Origin: Leptodactylus fallax
Lineage: Eukaryota > Chordata > Amphibia > Anura > Leptodactylidae
Direction of reading: 5' to 3'
NCBI GenBank assembly: GCA_947044405.1
Contig: CAMRHE010000657.1
Location: 584,001-648,000 of the forward strand
DNA length: 64,000 bases
The position numbers and the translations under genes are program-made. Each line of letters starts with the position of its first letter. The stretch's first letter is position 1. This document shows, in pieces, positions 48,850-58,973 of this stretch. The notes beneath the pieces were generated by a model that was not told the DNA's origin, did not search any database, and saw only the letters and a program-made list of their open reading frames with translations.

Positions 48850-49720
48850 AGAATCTCATTACCACTCTTCTAAAAAGCAGAAAACCGGTCACTATTAAAA
48901 TATAAGCTAGGACTTGGTTCCGGTTAATTGAATTTCTAGGGGGTTCTCTGGGGGAGCTTAGGGATATACCTTGAAATCAGTTTCTAGAGTTCCTTCAGAA
49001 GGGGTTAGAAAAGGGGCTTTCTACCAGCACTTTAAGAGTTCAGGTTTCGGCCCTAGGTGCTATGCTAGACGTTAAATTGGCTGACAATCCCTGGGTGATT
49101 AGGTTTATCAGGGAGGCCACTGTAAGTAGACCTGTTGTTATGTCCAGAGTTCCTCCCTGGGACTTGAACCTAGTTCTGTCTGTCTTAACTAAACCTCCCT
49201 TTAAACCATTGGATTCTATCCCTATTAAAAATTTATCCCTGAAAGTGGCCCTTACCTCGGCACGTCGCATAGGAGAATTACAGGCTCTATCAGTTAATCC
49301 ACCCTTTACTGTCATTACGGAGGACAGGGTATAATTAAACCAGATCCGGCTTTTTTGCCTAAAGTAGCCTCAAAATTTCATAGATCTCAGGAGATAGTTC
49401 TCCCCTCCCTCAGTGCTAACCCGAGTAATGCTAAAGAGCAGGAATACCACTGTTTGGATGTCCCAACAAAGGGAAGGCGGCCTCTAAATGTAGTCTGGCT
49501 AGGTGGGTGAGACTAGCAATCTCCCTGGCCCACAGTTCTTTGGGCCTTCCCCGCCAGTAGTGCTCAAGGCACATTCTACTAGGGCGATTGCCACCTCTTG
49601 GGCCGAGAGAGCTGATGCTTCCATAGAATCTATCTGCAAAGCGGCAACCTGGTCTTCACCTTCTACCTTTTTTGCCATTATAGGCTGATTTTTCTTTTGG
49701 AAGGAAAGTTTTACAAGCGG
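48850..49720 (+). pseudogene. DIRS tyrosine recombinase, decayed
   Basis: The enzyme would integrate the circular DNA copy by site-specific recombination. Seen: an N-terminal SAM-like region (about 48,900-49,050), then the catalytic core with the first Arg in TSARRIGELQAL (49,254-49,290) and the H-x-x-R motif AHSTRAIATSWA (about 49,568-49,604), followed by CKAATWSSPSTF. The two core pieces lie in different frames and several stops intervene, so it is a pseudogene. The nucleophilic Tyr region cannot be placed with certainty. Confidence 0.75.
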
Positions 49721-49757
49721 TGGTCCTTCCCTAGTTTTTTCCTATTTTATTCTCTCT

Positions 49758-49837
49758 GGGTGCTCTCATGGGTGATGGGAAAAATGGTAATTACTTACCG
49801 GTAATTGGATTTTCCAGAACCCACGATAGCACCATCC
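49758..49837. repeat. DIRS internal complementary region
   Basis: The first part (gggtgctctcatgggtgatg + ggaaaaa) is the inverse of the left tip (43,647-43,674). The second part (ggtaattacttaccggtaat + tggattttccagaacccac) is the inverse of the right tip (50,054-50,102). In DIRS elements this block is thought to template the joining of the two ends into a circle. Confidence 0.85.
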
Positions 49838-49984
49838 TTTATCCCTCCCTTTTTTTCTTGGTGATGAACTTTTGTTTGGTACTGGGTGTAGCAGGGGGCA
49901 AAAAAAAAAAAAAATGTGGTTTTGACCTTAGGGTCATGGGTTACAAGTTAACTGGAGTCTCTCTCTATCGCTTCTATGAAACAA

Positions 49985-50109
49985 CTGAGGGTAGGAGAGG
50001 CTCCACCTTTTTATACCGTAGGTTTCCTGTCCCTGGGGGCGGATCCTCTCTCTGGATGCTGTCGTGGGTTCTGGAAAATCCAATTACCGGTAAGTAATTA
50101 CCATTTTTT
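49985..50109. repeat. DIRS right terminal repeat
   Basis: Runs from 'ctgagggtaggagaggctcc' to 'ccggtaagtaattaccattt'. It is the inverse of the left terminal repeat in its inner 85 bp and of the internal complementary region in its outer 50 bp. Confidence 0.8.
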
Positions 50110-51730
50110 GGTCTTTTGCCTGTTTTGTAGTATTTATGATCGGATGATGTGGCTTCAGCAGGACATGGAGATTAGTTCAATTCACTTTTTGACAGATATT
50201 TGGGTGCCTTCAAATGGTGCATTTGGCTCTCTGCTCCACCAATCACCCCTCTTGCTGCTTTTGCTGGCAGCTTGGATGCATGTAGGTACAATGTTATGAT
50301 GTCATTGTGCTTGTTGAGCCAAGCCACTGGCAGCAGAGAGTGGAGGAGACATGGGGGTGTTATACTGTGTGTTGGGTCCACAATGGAACATTATACTATG
50401 TGTTGGGTCCAGAACAGGGCATTATACTGTCTGTGGGGGGGGGGGGCACAGCATGGCATTTTAATGTGTGTGGGGACCACAAGGGGGCATTATGCTATGT
50501 GAGGGGGCCACATTGGGGCATTACTGTGTGTGGTCACTCTCCCTACTCTCTCTCCCTCCCTCACTACCATACACCCCCCTCCCTGTCTCTCTAGCTATCC
50601 CTCCCTTCCCTACCTACTCAGCCCAACCCCCGACCCCATTATACAGTATATATACCTTCCTGCAAGACGGCAAGCATTTTTCTCCATCGCTGCTCTGTTC
50701 TCTGCAGCGATGATCCACCTCTACTACGCATGTGGAAGCTGCGCAGTAGAGGTGGATTATCGACAGCAGTGCGCAGAACAGCGCTTGGAGAAGAGGGTGC
50801 GCCTGCAGAAGGAGGAGCCGTCTCACAGGAAGAAGTATGGAGGGTAAGTATAATGTGGTGGATGTGGGGGGGAGTAGTAGTGATGATCCGTTTCCAGAAA
50901 TGGGGAAACGGATTGTCATAATCAGAAAATGTCCCTGGGGCGGATATGGGTAACTATACATTTTTTATTAATTATGTTATTTAGAAAGTAGGAGGGGGGT
51001 TGGCTGTTTAGATTAGTGTAGGGATTTCCAGTTATCCCGGACAATCCCTTTAACTATGGGGATGTACCATAATAGTATTATTAGATATCCCTGTGTACCA
51101 TACTGTTCTGGAAGTGTTTTTTAATTGATTTTAATAGTTTTTAAGTGTTATTTCTGCAACTTTATATATCATGAATTTTTTGATTATATATGATGACGGA
51201 CTTGATTGAATAAAGATGAATTTTGGATTAATTGATTTAAGAGTTTTTGGGAATATTAATTGGTTTTCCATATTAATATTTTGGGGTTCCCGAGTTTTTT
51301 CTTTTTAATATAGTCATTTGGATTATGAGACCTGTTATTCTTTCTTTATTGATCTATAGGGCAACAAAATACCCTGGACATACAGATTTTGGATGGCCAA
51401 CTGATGATGGTACACTGCCTGGTCAGGGGTCAGTTTTGCGGTGAGTCTGTGCAAACTGGCTGGTAATCGGACCAAACAGGCATACTTTCAGCTGACCAAT
51501 TTATTTTTAGGAAATATAGAATAAATATTTTTATAGATATACTGGGCAATGATTCTTTTGCTATCAGTGAAGTCGGGGGAATTGTGTTAATGTTTTTAAA
51601 CTTTATTACTCCATTAGGTATTGGACTGTCTGTTGACTCATTGAGGACACCATTTGCCATTACCCAGTTTATTACAGTTCCTTTATGATAACAGTCAGCA
51701 GGGAGTTAATTATCTCCAATGACTGACCAG
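50110..51730. other. intergenic, no gene seen
   Basis: 50,350-50,540 is a short minisatellite. 50,690-50,790 has an inverted pair (gatccacctctactacgcat / gcgcagtagaggtggattat). The rest is unique-looking. Frames of 95-115 codons are low-complexity readings of this repeat sequence. Confidence 0.45.
50350..50540. repeat. short minisatellite, about 36-bp unit
   Basis: Five degenerate units of the type 'gcattatactgtgtgttggg' + 'tccacaatgg', including a run of Gs near 50,437-50,450. Confidence 0.7.
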
Positions 51731-52122
51731 TTTAGGGTGGGTTCACACTCCGTCCGCCGCGAATCTGACCTAAATGTCGGAAAACTGGATAGGGAAAGGT
51801 TTGCGACGCTTTGCTTAAAAACCCATTCACTTGAATGGGTTTTTAAAGCAATGCGCAGGTGTGCACTTACACCCTCTGCGCCGCGAAACCGTTTTTTTTT
51901 CGTCCGAAACAAAGTCGGACATACAGGACTTTGTGTCCGATGAAAAAAACTGGTTTCGCAGCGCAGAGGGTGTAAGTGCACACCTGCGCATTGCTTTAAA
52001 AACCCATTCAAGTGAATGGATTTTTAAGCAAAGCGTCTCAAACCTTTCCCTATCCAGTTTTCCGACATTTAGGTTGGATTCGCGGCGGACGGAGTGCTGC
52101 CGAAAGTGTGAACCCACCCTTA
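51731..52122. repeat. near-perfect foldback element (about 190-bp arms)
   Basis: Begins 'agggtgggttcacactccgt' and ends 'gaaagtgtgaacccaccctt'. The arms match along their length: 'gtcggaaaactggataggga', 'aacccattcacttgaatggg' and 'tgcgcaggtgtgcacttaca' all return inverted, around a centre near 51,925 (gtcggacatacaggactttg). The same arm gives the look-alike frames on both strands. No coding capacity. Confidence 0.9.
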
Positions 52123-53882
52123 CAATTTTCTCACAACCCCCAACCTCTAAGGATACAGTGAAGAAATATGCCCCACTGAAGGTATGTGTCCTGAGACACT
52201 TTCCTGGGATGTTTCCTTATACTCCTTTGAGTGCTTAGAAATTGCCTAGATTTGTCTTCAAATGAGCTGGATATGATGCAATCTGACCAGTTACTTTATA
52301 AGTTCCAAACCTCAATTTTGGGGTCTCTGCTGCATGAAACTTCACATGAACTCGTGGTTTGCTTTTTCTGGCATGGTTTTAGGGTGGTCACTAGAGATGG
52401 GCTAACCGATTTGTCACAAACTCGGGCCTAAATATTCCAAATAGTTTGTTTTTTAACAAAACTGAATAAATGGCGATTAATTTTGGACAAACTAAAATGG
52501 CCACCACCACATGTATTGCACAGTAAAAATACAGAAGAGACACATGTCTTATGAGTCTGGCACCACCTCATATCCTCTCAGCCAATAGTCATTGGTAGGT
52601 GGACACCTTACAGTGCAGATGTCATAAACACTATATAAGGTTGTGTGGGCTGCAACCCGAGGCATTTCAGTGATGGTGGTAGTAGGGAATGTATGTGTTA
52701 TTCATCACTGTATGATACAGAGCACTGTGTGCTGCAAAGTTTGCAATACAGCAAGGAGTAGGAGTAGAACACATTTAATCAATTACAGGCAGATTAGTGA
52801 TAGAAATTATACCTAGTAATGAAGGAAAATATCTGTGCTGAGTGAGCTTGACTGTTTTTCAATAGAGCTATTTGATCTGTCCACATTTTTATCTTAAGAT
52901 AGTTCTTACTGACAAAGTCAGTCCTGTTAGTGAAAAATCTTTTTTCTCAAGGGTTTTTTTGGGTAACAGTTAACATATTTTTCATTACATACAGTACATA
53001 CAATCTGCTATTATAACAGCAAAACTCTTATTCCACCTGCATAAATCTGAAATAATCTGTTATTTAGGGGTTTTTCTTTTTGCTCACTCAGTAAACAGTG
53101 TGACAATCTCTGCTAATCTTAAAAAATCTCAGTTTCATAAGCATTTTTTTTTTTGTTGCTCACCCAATATATAGTCTTGCAGCCTGCGCTAATCTGAAAA
53201 AAATCTCTGTTATTTAAAGAGGGGCCATGCTGCCACTCATGCTGCCACAGCTACCACCACTGTCACCACTCAGCCAGGCATGTCTTGTGGCCTGGTCCAT
53301 CATATTATTCCATGCCATAATACCACTCATGTTGCCCCAACTCCCACCACTGACACCACTGAGCCAGACATGTCCTACGACCTGGTCACATTCCACTATG
53401 CCACATTGTTGGTGGCACAGTGTTGGCATCAAAAAAACCAAAACCATTTTGGTTTCACATCTGGTCCCATAAAGGGATAATTTTTGGTGGCTTTTTTTTT
53501 TTGAAAAGTCAATTCTTCATCACTTTTTAACTAGGCTAATGCTATTTTTTGATAGTGCAGACTTATACACATATGGGGATACCTAACATTTCTGTTTGCT
53601 TTATTTTGTTTACATAAGATTTTATATATATATAATTTTTAAAATATATTTTTAATTATTTTTTATATATATATATATTTTTAACTTGGCTGCCATGGTA
53701 ACCCCTCAGACACCACAATCTCATCATGGGGGATACGACAGATCACCCAGAAGTTGTGATTGACTATTGATCACAGTATCTGAAGGGTTAAACCGGTATA
53801 TTTTCTGACCTGGCAGCTAGTAATACAGACAAGACCAGGAAGGCATGTGTCTGCAGCATGAAAGCACCGTAGTGCTGAGCAT
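52123..53882. other. intergenic, no gene seen
   Basis: About 52,390-52,440 has the dispersed phrase 'ctagagatgggctaaccgat', also at 59,624 and, inverted, at 27,190. 53,233-53,420 is a tandem duplication. 53,620-53,690 is AT simple sequence. No exon recognised. Confidence 0.45.
53233..53420. repeat. two-copy tandem duplication, about 97 bp
   Basis: 'ccactcatgctgccacagct' ... 'gccaggcatgtcttgtggcc' is followed by a diverged copy 'ccactcatgttgccccaact' ... 'gccagacatgtcctacgacc'. Confidence 0.75.
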
Positions 53883-53891
53883 TATATATAA
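53883..53891 (+). promoter_or_regulatory. possible TATA box of the SDR gene
   Basis: TATATATAAG at 53,883-53,892, about 200 bp upstream of the start codon at 54,089, would give a 5' leader of about 170 nt. A weaker 'cataaaatac' at 54,051 is too close to the ATG to serve. Assignment rests on position only. Confidence 0.3.
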
Positions 53892-54088
53892 GCTCAGTGT
53901 GACATAATAGTGAGGCGCACAATGAGAAGGGGTTAAATAATTTTTGAGTTCAGAAAGTATGAATTGTTTGCATTCTTCTCCCATTATGAGTCAAGGTGCA
54001 ACCCTATGAAAGGGGAGTGTCCTTCCTCATACCGGCCGACTGAGACTGAGCATAAAATACGCTTGTCTTATGCACTGAAGCTAGAGCT

Positions 54089-54458
54089 ATGGTTTCTCTC
54101 TCTTGGCTCTGGTCTTGGTGCCTGAGCACACAGAATCTTGTATATATATTGCTGTTTGGACTGTTGAGTATTGCAATCCACAAAAGGCTAAGAAACAAAC
54201 ATGTTTTTTTTGATCCACGGGGAAGAGCAGTGCTCATAACAGGCTGTGATTCAGGATTTGGAAATCTGCTGGCACAAAGGCTCCTTGACATGGGTTTCAC
54301 AGTTTTTGCTGCGTGTCTATTCCCAGATGGAGAAGGTGCTCAGTCTCTAATAACCCATTCATCCCCAGGGCAACTGAAAATCATCAGGCTGGATGTGACC
54401 AGTGATAAAGAGATAGAACAGGTAAAACGATATGTGCAAGAGAACCTCCCCGACAAAG
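54089..54458 (+). CDS. SDR9C-type dehydrogenase, exon 1
   Basis: First coding exon, 123 codons plus one base, ending at a strong donor (AAAG|GTAAGA). The start ATG has G at -3 and +4. Residues 17-30 (LVYILLFGLLSIAI) are a likely membrane anchor. The Rossmann dinucleotide site TGCDSGFG is at 51-58, and LDVT at 101-104 is the usual adenine-contacting Asp. The family (retinol, 17beta-hydroxysteroid and 3-hydroxybutyrate dehydrogenases) oxidises or reduces alcohols/ketones with NAD(H) or NADP(H), mostly on the ER or in mitochondria. 'VFAACLFPDGEGAQSL' and the flanking text recall BDH1-like and RDH-like members; I cannot decide the substrate. The catalytic Ser and YxxxK lie in exons beyond the window. 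Confidence 0.9.
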
Positions 54459-54489
54459 GTAAGATGGTTATTACCAATTATATAAATAC

Positions 54490-54938
54490 TGTGAGAAAGT
54501 GAAGGGTGTGGTTTGGGAGAACAGGTATGTTCCAGCCAGGCAGTTAAAGGGTGTCTGGTAGAAGCCCACAGCAGGGAGGTCAGCTGACTAATTAAGGCCT
54601 GATATAGGGTGTGTGTCAGGACTAGGAGGTGTGGCACTACACTGAGGAACAGTCTGAACTGTATAGCTGAACCTGCATGAAGGTAAAATCTGTGCCACCC
54701 GTCTAATGTAACCAGAGCGAGAGTCTGGCAGCCAGGCTCTTGTATAGAGAGGGATTGTTTCTTGTATTAGTTATTTCTCAGCCGAGAAGGGTTTGTTTTT
54801 CTTTGTTTGCGCCTTTTGTAAAGGCAACACCTGTTAATTCACTTGCAAGTGAATAAACTCTGAACTTGAGTGTGATCCAGCCCCTGTGTCCCTGTTTCCT
54901 GCACTGCTACCAAGCATCTACCTGAGCGGTTCCCTACA
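54490..54938 (+). repeat. 5' LTR of the gypsy element
   Basis: 449 bp, TG...CA, with a poly(A) signal AATAAA at 54,852-54,857 on the same strand as the host gene. It begins 31 bp after the splice donor of SDR exon 1. Confidence 0.93.
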
Positions 54939-54940
54939 TA

Positions 54941-54958
54941 TGGTGCTTCGAATGCGGG
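54941..54958 (+). promoter_or_regulatory. primer-binding site of the gypsy element
   Basis: TGGTGCTTCGAATGCGGG, two bases after the 5' LTR. It starts TGG as required to pair with a tRNA CCA end. The tRNA species is not identified. Confidence 0.7.
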
Positions 54959-55029
54959 CAGATGTGCAGTGAGACATACACGGGCTGCGTGTCCTGTAGC
55001 TGACAGAACTGAAATAAAGAGCCACAGCC

Positions 55030-55590
55030 ATGGAGGAGGTTGTGAAGCAGCTGATACAGGCTAATGCAGCTCAACAAGAGACCAACCGACTCTTGACCCA
55101 GCAGTTGTCATTGTTGCTGGCCGCCAAGCAAAAGGCTGATCTACCAAAGCCAGAGCGGGACATCAGGAAAGAGGTCCGTAAAACGCTGACCAAGATGACG
55201 GCAGAGGACGACATAGAGGCCTATCTGACTGGGTTTGAAAGAGTGGCCAACCGTGAAAGGCTTCCACGACACCTCTGGGCCGAGGTGTTGGCACCCTTTT
55301 TAGTTCCAGAGCCCCAGCAAGCCTATTTTGACCTGAGTGAACAGGATGCATGCGACTACCAGCGGGTGAAGGCGGAGATCCTGGCCCGGCTAGGTGTGGA
55401 CCAGCACGTGCGGGCTCAAAGAGTCCACAGTTGGGAATACCAGGAGGCCTTACCACCAAGGTCACAGATGCACCACCTTGTACAACTTGTCCGAAAGTGG
55501 CTACAGCCGGAGACGTTGACCCCAGCCCAGATGGTGGAGCGGGTTGTCGTGGACCGGTATCTGAGGTCTTTACCGGGCAAGATCCTGTGC
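55030..55590 (+). pseudogene. gypsy gag, frameshifted
   Basis: Starts at ATG 55,030 (MEEVVKQLIQANAAQQET), with a Gln/Leu-rich coiled-coil-like beginning. A capsid-like region follows (FERVANRERLPRHLWAEVLAPFL at about residues 70-92, YQRVKAEILARLG, MVERVVVDRYLRSLP). Near 55,575-55,600 the coding sense passes to another frame, in which capsid-like text and the zinc knuckle continue, so a single indel separates the two. The zinc knuckle CWDCHEPGHIAANC is in the second frame at 55,782-55,824. As written, the first frame runs on to a stop at 55,747 with unrelated residues. Confidence 0.8.
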
Positions 55591-58499
55591 AGTGGGTGGG
55601 GCATGGAGACCCAAAAAACACCAGTGCATTGGTGGAGTTGGTGGAGCGCTATTGGGCTACACAGTCCCTCAAGAAGGAGCCCCCACAGGTCTCACAAGTC
55701 CCCAGGGCCCGGAGGGCCAACCTTCCTCGAGCTCCCCAGGATAAGGTAATGACCCAGGGGAGGAGGAGAGAAACTGTTGTCTGCTGGGATTGCCACGAGC
55801 CAGGCCATATTGCGGCTAATTGTCCCCATGTCTTAGAGCCCATGGACTGCAGTCTGGGTCAGAGGGTGTCCCTCTATGCTGCCCCAGCCTATGCTGCTGC
55901 CACCTCGGACACTGATGATGGGCGCCACCTATGCCAAGTGACCGTGGCTGGGTGCCCAGTGGTGGCACTACTGGACTCTGGCAGTCGGGTGACCCTCGTA
56001 AAAGGGTCCCGTGTCGACCTCGGGACTGTCACCGGACGCACAGTCGGGGTCCTGTGCATACATAGCGATTTAAGAGACTACCCGACTGTGATTGTCGCTA
56101 TCCAGACCCCCTGTGGGGAGAGCCGACACGAGGTGGGGGTTGTCCAGCATTTGCCTCATGACCTCATTCTGGGACGGGACTTTCCCCTGTTTTGGACTCT
56201 ATGGCGGGGAAAACAAGGGTCAGAAAACCCACCCCCAAGTTTACCACAGGTACTGTCTAGTCAGGTCCAAGAGCCTGAACCCAATGACTTGGACTCTAGG
56301 GTTCCTGCCGTAGGGGTGACCATGCTAGAAGGAAGTGGTAGCTCTGTATTTCCCCTAGAGGTAATGGCAGGTGAAGCCGAGGCAGCCAGTACCGAACCTC
56401 TAATATCCAATTTGAACATATCTCGTGTTGCTTTTGGTTCTGCACAACTCCAGGACCCCACTCTGTCAAGGGCCTGGGAAAATGTAATAGTTATCAATGG
56501 TGTGTCTCAGCGCCCAGGCGCTGATGAGGTGTTTCCCCTCGTGGCTGTCAACCAGGAGTTGTTATACCGAGTTGACAGGGTGCGAGGAGAGACCTTAGAA
56601 CAGTTACTGATACCCCAGCCTTATCGCCGGACAGTGTTGGATTTAGCACATAAAAATGCGCTAGGGGGACACCTAGGTGCCGCAAAAACGCTGGACCGTA
56701 TAGTGCAGCGTTTTTATTGGCCGGGGGTATATCGTGCAGTTAAAGAGTATTGTGAAACATGTCCGGAGTGTCAGTTGCATACCTCCAAGGCACACTTTCG
56801 AAGCCCCCTGGTACCTTTGCCCATTATTGAGGTGCCCTTTGAAAGGATTGCCATGGACTTGGTAGGTCCTTTAGTTAAGTCCGCACGGGGGCATCAGCAT
56901 ATTTTGGTAATCATGGATTATGCTACCCGATATCCTGAAGCCATCCCACTACGGCATACGTCAGCAAAGTTGATTGCCAAGGAATTGTTCGCCGTATTTT
57001 GCCGAGTGGGTCTACCCAAGGAGATCCTCACGGATCAGGGTACCCCGTTTATGTCTAAAGTCACCAAGGAACTGTGCAAACTCTTTAATATCAAACATGA
57101 TATTGTTACCGAGCACCAGGTGAAAGTACGGTCGAGACCGTACCGGATCCCTGAGGCTCGTCGACAAGCCATTTCAGAGGAAGTGCAGAAAATGTTAAAG
57201 TTACGGGTCATTGAGGAGTCCAAAAGTGAATGGGCTAGTCCCATTGTCCTAGTTCCCAAGCCAGATGGAACATTGCGGTTCTGCAATGACTTCAGGAAAC
57301 TGAACGAGGTGTCTAAATTTGACGCCTACCCCATGCCACGGGTAGACGAACTTATTGAGAGACTGGGAGGGGCCCGGTACTTCACTACTCTCGATATCAC
57401 TAAGGGATACTGGCAGGTACCCCTGAAGGATAGTGCCAAAGAAAAGACTGCCTTTATTACTCCTGAGAGTCTTTTCCATTATCTTGTGTTACCGTTTGGG
57501 CTCCATGGGGCCCCAGCCACGTTTCAACGGTTAATGGACATAGTTTTAAAACCTCATAGGAGATACGCCTCAGCATATCTGGATGATATCATCATTTTCA
57601 GCAATGACTGGGAGAGTCACTTGCCCAAGGTACAAGCTGTAGTGAATTCCTTAAGAGCAGCTGGCCTGACTGCTCACCCCAAGAAGTGTGCTTTGGGAAT
57701 GGAGGAGACACGCTATTTGGGATATGTGATCGGCCGTGGTATAATCAAACCCCAGGTCAACAAGGTCGATGCTATTCAGAAATGGCCTCGACCTATGAGC
57801 ACCAAACAAGTTAGGTCATTCCTGGGCATTGTGGGGTACTACAGACGCTTTATACCAAACTTTGCCACAGTGTCTGCTCCCCTGATGGACCTTCTAAAGG
57901 GTAAAAAGTCCGTTATGGTACGGTGGAATGACCAGGCCGAAAGTGCTTTTCAGGCGTTAAAACTGGCCTTATGTGAGTCTCCTGTTCTCATTACGCCCGA
58001 CTTCAGCAAAGAGTTTGTGGTACAAACAGATGCATCAGATGTAGGGCTGGGAGCTGTCCTGTTTCAGGAGGTGAATGGAGAAGAGCATCCAGTTACCTAT
58101 CTGAGCAGGAAACTAACACCAGCAGAAAAGAACTACAGCATAGTAGAGAAAGAGTGTCTGGCGATAAAATGGGCGTTAGAGGCCCTGAGGTACTACTTGC
58201 TGGGTAGGCAGTTCCGTCTAGTGACCGACCACTCACCCCTCACTTGGATGAGCAGATCCAAGGACAAGAATGCCAGGGTTACTAGGTGGTTCTTGTCCCT
58301 TCAAAATTTTAGTTTTTCGGTGGAGCACAGAGCTGGGAAACTGCAAGGCAATGCGGATGCCTTGTCCCGGACTCATTATTTAATGTCTGGAGTTCGCCCC
58401 GAGGAGTCAGAACTGAGGGGGAGGGTATGTGAGAGAGTGAAGGGTGTGGTTTGGGAGAACAGGTATGTTCCAGCCAGGCAGTTAAAGGGTGTCTGGTAG
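55590..58499 (+). pseudogene. gypsy pol: PR-IN-RT-RH, integrase core truncated
   Basis: One long open frame (the open stretch starts at 55,350; real coding sense from about 55,590). In order: zinc knuckle; aspartic protease ALLDSGSRVTLV (55,965-56,000); integrase zinc-binding H-H-C-C (HKNALGGH, then CETCPEC near 56,751-56,771); integrase core with Asp in MDLVGPL (about 56,855) and Asp in LTDQGTPF (about 57,030). At about 57,090-57,110 the text jumps from KLFNIKH to DIVTE and on into the RT: the third catalytic acid (Glu) and the integrase C-terminus are absent, in frame. RT: VLVPKPDGTLRFCNDFRKLN and YLDD (about 57,575-57,590). RNase H: TDASDVGLG (about 58,027) to GNADALSR (about 58,350). The frame ends inside the 3' LTR. 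RT/RH look intact; integration function would be lost. Confidence 0.9.
58414..58427 (+). promoter_or_regulatory. polypurine tract
   Basis: Purine-rich 'gaggggga' and 'ggg' directly before the 3' LTR, the expected plus-strand priming site. Confidence 0.7.
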
Positions 58500-58715
58500 A
58501 AGCCCACAGCAGGGAGGTCAGCTGACTAATTAAGGCCTGATATAGGGTGTGTGTCAGGACTAGGATGTGTGGCACTACACTGATCACAAGGCATTATGGG
58601 AAAGGAGCTGGGGAGCTCATGCGCCCTCTATTGGATGTAACAAATCCTCAATTTGCTTTTGACTCACCGAGCCTTGAGACAGCAAAAGGGATTTTAGCCA
58701 AGCCAATTTCACTTA

Positions 58716-58762
58716 TCTGCATACAGCGCTGTTTCCGGATTGTTGTCCTTCATCAGTACAGA
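58716..58762 (-). ncRNA. hammerhead ribozyme motif (left arm)
   Basis: Exact inverse of the motif at 58,927-58,973. Core CTGATGA, helix II, GAAA and the GTA cleavage triplet are preserved. Confidence 0.6.
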
Positions 58763-58926
58763 GCAAAGTGAATTGGCTGGCTTAGTGGGAGGCAATGAGT
58801 GGGTTAGGGACAAGAATCTCTCACATTGAGGAGAGCACCAGTAAAGGTGTGTGCTCTCCTCAATGTGAGAGATTCTTGTCCCTATCCCACTCATTGCCTC
58901 CCACTAAGCCAGCCAATTCACTTTGC

Positions 58927-58973
58927 TCTGTACTGATGAAGGACAACAATCCGGAAACAGCGCTGTATGCAGA
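58927..58973 (+). ncRNA. hammerhead ribozyme motif (right arm)
   Basis: Helix I: TCTGTA (58,927-58,932) pairs with TGCAGA (58,968-58,973), six pairs including one G-U. Core CTGATGA at 58,933-58,939. Helix II: GGA with TCC closing a CAACAA loop; the pair next to the core is a non-canonical A-G. GAAA at 58,954-58,957. Helix III: ACAGC with GCTGT without a loop, so it would work best as a dimer. Predicted cleavage after GTA at 58,967. Such minimal type I hammerheads are known from Penelope-like retroelements. Confidence 0.65.

Noticed and set aside
51706..52238. Frames of 96-135 codons on both strands
   Set aside because: Both come from the inverted arms of the foldback element at 51,731-52,122.
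54359..54637. Minus-strand frame recurring at 58,309-58,587 as a conserved gene
   Set aside because: The two copies are the antisense of the 5' and 3' LTRs of the gypsy element.
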